From the NCBI GenBank assembly GCA_016179845.1, contig JACPCK010000040.1, positions 1-45,040 on the forward strand: a stretch of 45,040 bases of DNA, read 5' to 3'. The stretch is from Chloroflexota bacterium. GTDB taxonomy: Bacteria; Chloroflexota; Dehalococcoidia; Lucifugimonadales; JACPCK01. The notes beneath the pieces are model-generated. The model ran no database searches. It had not been told where the DNA came from and saw only the letters and a list, made by a program, of their open reading frames with translations. Position numbers and translations under genes: made by a program. Positions 43,116-45,040 of this stretch are shown here, one piece after another (position 1 is the stretch's first letter; each line of letters starts with the position of its first letter).

Positions 43116-44252
43116 CTAGTGACGCTGGTCGATGGGGACGTATGGAACGTCCATGGGGCCGACGTACTCCAGCAGGGGTCTGATGAGCTGGTTGTCCTGG
43201 AACTGCTCCACTACCTGCAAGGTCCAGCCCGGAACGCGGCCTATGGCGAAGATGGGTATGAAGATGTCCTCCGGGATACCCAGCAGATGGTAGACCGCCC
43301 CGGCGTAGAAGTCGACGTTGACGAAAATGCCTCGGCTCTGGTACCGCTCCATCCCCTTGGCAACGGCTTCAAGGATCTGGAACCACTCGGGATGGCCCCT
43401 CTTCTCACCCAGCCCGCGGGCCCGCTCTCGGAGGTGCTGGGCCCTTGGGTCTTCGGCCTTGTAGACGCGGTGGCCGAAGCCCATGACCCGCCCGCCACTA
43501 GAGAGCAGTTTGTCCAGGTACTGCTGGGCCTTATCGGGACTGCCGATATCATGGGCCATCTTCATTACGGCCTCAGCGGCACCGCCGTGCAGGGGGCCTT
43601 TGAGTGTGCCTATGCCTGTAACCACGGCGGAGTGGAGGTCGCTGAGGGTAGAGGCGGTGACCCGCGCCGCAAAAGCGGAGGCGTTGGCGCCATGCTCGGC
43701 GTGGAGGATAAAGTCCACGTCCATGATGCGGGCCTCCTCAGGGTCGGGCTCCTTGCCCGTCAGCATGTAGAGGAAGTTGGCGGCGTGGCCCAGGTCCTTG
43801 CGGGGTGGGATGGGGCTCTTGCCCTCCCGTAGCCGGGCGTGCGTCGTGACGACCGTGGGGGACTGAGAGGTGAGGCGGATCCCCTTGCGAATGGTAGCCT
43901 CGGCGGAGTTGTCGATGACCTCGGGATCGAAGCCGGCAAGAGCGGAGACGCCGGTCCTGAGGGCATCCATGGGGTGGGCCTTGAGCTGGCGCCTGAGGAT
44001 GTCAATCACCTCTTGAGGGATATCCCTGGACTGCTTGAGCTGCTTGTCCAGGACTGCCAGCTCGCTGCGGGTGGGCAGCTTTCCATAGAGCAGAAGGTAT
44101 ACAGTCTCTTCGAATGTGGATTTCTCTGCCAGATCATGAATGGAGTAGCCGCGATAGAGAAGCTTGCCAATGGCGCCGTCTATGAAGCTAGCCTGGGTGC
44201 GGTCGAGATAGACATCCTTGAGGCCTCGTCGGAGTTCAACCTGCTTCTGCAT
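43116..44252 (-). CDS. Citrate synthase
   Basis: Condenses acetyl-CoA and oxaloacetate to citrate. The 378-aa type II-like monomer of Gram-positive/archaeal size shows HAEHGANASAFAARV (catalytic His), MGFGHRVYKAEDPRAQHL (second His) and VDFYAGAVYHLLGIP (catalytic Asp). The N-terminal YRGYSIHDLAEKSTFEETV and LLLYGKLPT are typical. A 2-methylcitrate synthase cannot be excluded by eye. Together with sucCD it supports a TCA-type route. A TATAAT box lies 20 bp upstream of the ATG, with GGGGGAT as ribosome-binding site. Confidence 0.94.
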   Translation of the reverse strand: MQKQVELRRGLKDVYLDRTQASFIDGAIGKLLYRGYSIHDLAEKSTFEETVYLLLYGKLPTRSELAVLDKQLKQSRDIPQEVIDILRRQLKAHPMDALRTGVSALAGFDPEVIDNSAEATIRKGIRLTSQSPTVVTTHARLREGKSPIPPRKDLGHAANFLYMLTGKEPDPEEARIMDVDFILHAEHGANASAFAARVTASTLSDLHSAVVTGIGTLKGPLHGGAAEAVMKMAHDIGSPDKAQQYLDKLLSSGGRVMGFGHRVYKAEDPRAQHLRERARGLGEKRGHPEWFQILEAVAKGMERYQSRGIFVNVDFYAGAVYHLLGIPEDIFIPIFAIGRVPGWTLQVVEQFQDNQLIRPLLEYVGPMDVPYVPIDQRH

Positions 44253-44272
44253 GACTTATCCCCCGTCCTTTT

Positions 44273-44313
44273 ATTATAATTTCCGCTTCTATACTGCCTG
44301 CTGTGTCACACAG
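44273..44313 (-). promoter_or_regulatory. Promoter -10 and palindrome upstream of citrate synthase
   Basis: TATAAT (minus strand, 44273-44278) is a good -10; no clear -35 is found at normal spacing. A perfect palindrome CTGTGTCACACAG (44301-44313) sits about where the -35 should be, so a regulator could bind there. The rest of the gap to 44524 has no gene; a small AAAGC/GCTTT hairpin is near 44491. Confidence 0.4.
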
Positions 44314-44524
44314 CCCTAGTGCATGGCCAGGGGGTAGAGGAGCCGAGCCTTGGGCCTCCAGAATCTGGATTGTGAACTTAAGAACATACTAACACCATCC
44401 GAATAAGAGTGTCAATCACGGAGACGAATAGCTGAGAAGCAAAAAGCTCGTTTCAGCGATAATTCAGGCAGGGGAGTTCAGGAGTTATGTAAAGCTACGG
44501 CTTTAAGATGCCTCGCTCCGGGCG

Positions 44525-44887
44525 CTACAGGATTCGCTTATACAGGGCATTGACCATGAGGTGGATGCCCTGGAACCGGACCGGGTGACCCCTGGCGGCC
44601 TTGCCCTCCATGTGCTGCCACACCTTCTCCAGCACGGCTTTGGGGTCGTCCCCTTCAATCTCGTAGATCGCCAGATACTTGGGCGCCTTGAGCTCGGTAG
44701 CCAGCCACGCGGGGTTGTCCTTGTCCTCCATGATGCGCACATAGCGGCGGGCAGCGGTGAAGCCGGGCACCTCTAGCTGGTCAGGGACATGGATCTCGTT
44801 GTACCAGCGGTTGAACTCCTCCTCCTGGGCCGGGTCGTCGAAGTTGATCAAGACCAGCAGAATGCTCCGGGCCAGTGGGTCAGCCAT
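44525..44887 (-). CDS. Dimeric alpha/beta-barrel (EthD-like) protein
   Basis: A 120-aa protein of a ferredoxin-like fold: SILLVLINFDDPAQEEEFNR, WYNEIHVPDQLEVPGFTAAR, and PKYLAIYEIEGDDPKAVLEK. The pattern F-N-x-W-Y-N-E-I-H-V-P-D is seen in EthD and related small proteins of unknown role. ATG at 44887 is chosen for its AAAGGAGG; a longer frame reaches 44956 without support. It has its own upstream region and no operon partner in view. Confidence 0.8.
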   Translation of the reverse strand: MADPLARSILLVLINFDDPAQEEEFNRWYNEIHVPDQLEVPGFTAARRYVRIMEDKDNPAWLATELKAPKYLAIYEIEGDDPKAVLEKVWQHMEGKAARGHPVRFQGIHLMVNALYKRIL

Positions 44888-44959
44888 AGCGCCTCCTTTC
44901 AGGTTAGGGGAATCGAACCAGAGGGTACCTGAGTCGTATCCAACATTCAATATCACCCT

Positions 44960-45025
44960 GCCAGCAGGCTGCTGAAAAAGGGGAGTGCAGAGTCCCGATG
45001 CCTCGGGATTCTGCCAGGGGTGCTA
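44960..45025. repeat. MITE-like element, partial second copy
   Basis: Begins CAGCAGGCTGCTGAAAAA (44963 on), like the terminal repeat of the element at 14058-14147, and continues with a hairpin, GCAGAGTCCCGA paired with TCGGGATTCTGC. The right terminal repeat is not seen before the window ends, so the copy is incomplete here or degenerate. Confidence 0.55.
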
Positions 45026-45040
45026 AGATAGGTGTGTGAG

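Overview
The window looks like a chromosomal segment of a GC-rich bacterium, most probably Chloroflexota of the Dehalococcoidia type. This assignment is inference from gene content: a tryptophanyl-tRNA synthetase with a four-cysteine Fe-S motif, LL-diaminopimelate aminotransferase, archaeal-type phosphoglycerate mutase, a DUF3105 protein inside a purine cluster, and an RND transporter that seems to lack the docking subdomains used to contact an outer-membrane channel. No marker here fixes the taxon, and no rRNA or CRISPR array is present.

Left part (1-9.5 kb). A leftward greA-lysS-serS unit has a good sigma70-type promoter at 3491-3519. It is followed by a rightward acyl-CoA block: two crotonase-fold genes, a small membrane protein and an AMP-forming acyl-CoA ligase. 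An A/T-richer accessory stretch then holds a PD-(D/E)XK nuclease-like gene and a RelE/RHH toxin-antitoxin pair. It ends in a decayed 3' fragment of a second serS directly upstream of tRNA-Ser(TGA).

Middle-left (9.5-20.5 kb). Two cupredoxin lipoproteins lie beside a NarX/NarL-like two-component system. A SnoaL-fold protein, a MITE-like 90-bp element and a GYD-domain protein follow, then sucC-sucD-trpS and the compact RND permease.

Middle (20.5-32 kb, leftward). RNase D is followed by a long purine block which, in transcription order, runs guaA, purD, purE, purB, purC, DUF3105 gene, purS. The block has been invaded at its seams. Between guaA and purD lie the remains of a type I restriction-modification locus: an hsdS 3' end, a double zinc-ribbon protein with a HEPN-like motif, and an hsdR 5' end fused to a truncated PIN domain. 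Between purB and purC lie a frameshifted small gene, a PIN-domain gene, a purC 5' remnant and ogt. Four-base ATGA overlaps join several remnants to each other and to purD.

Right part (32-43 kb, rightward). This is a dense housekeeping run: tsaC, rpiB, a polyprenyl synthetase-like gene, pgk, apgM, tpiA, ychF, miaA, dapF, dapL and hflX. It ends at a perfect 18-bp bidirectional terminator facing a leftward citrate synthase. A small ferredoxin-like-fold protein and part of a second MITE-like element close the window.

The most unusual items are the PIN gene with its frameshifted small partner, the zinc-ribbon/HEPN protein in the restriction scar with the hsdR::PIN chimera, the RND permease shortened by about 90 residues in each periplasmic loop, and the serS and purC remnants. 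All function calls rest on reading motifs by eye; no database search was run.
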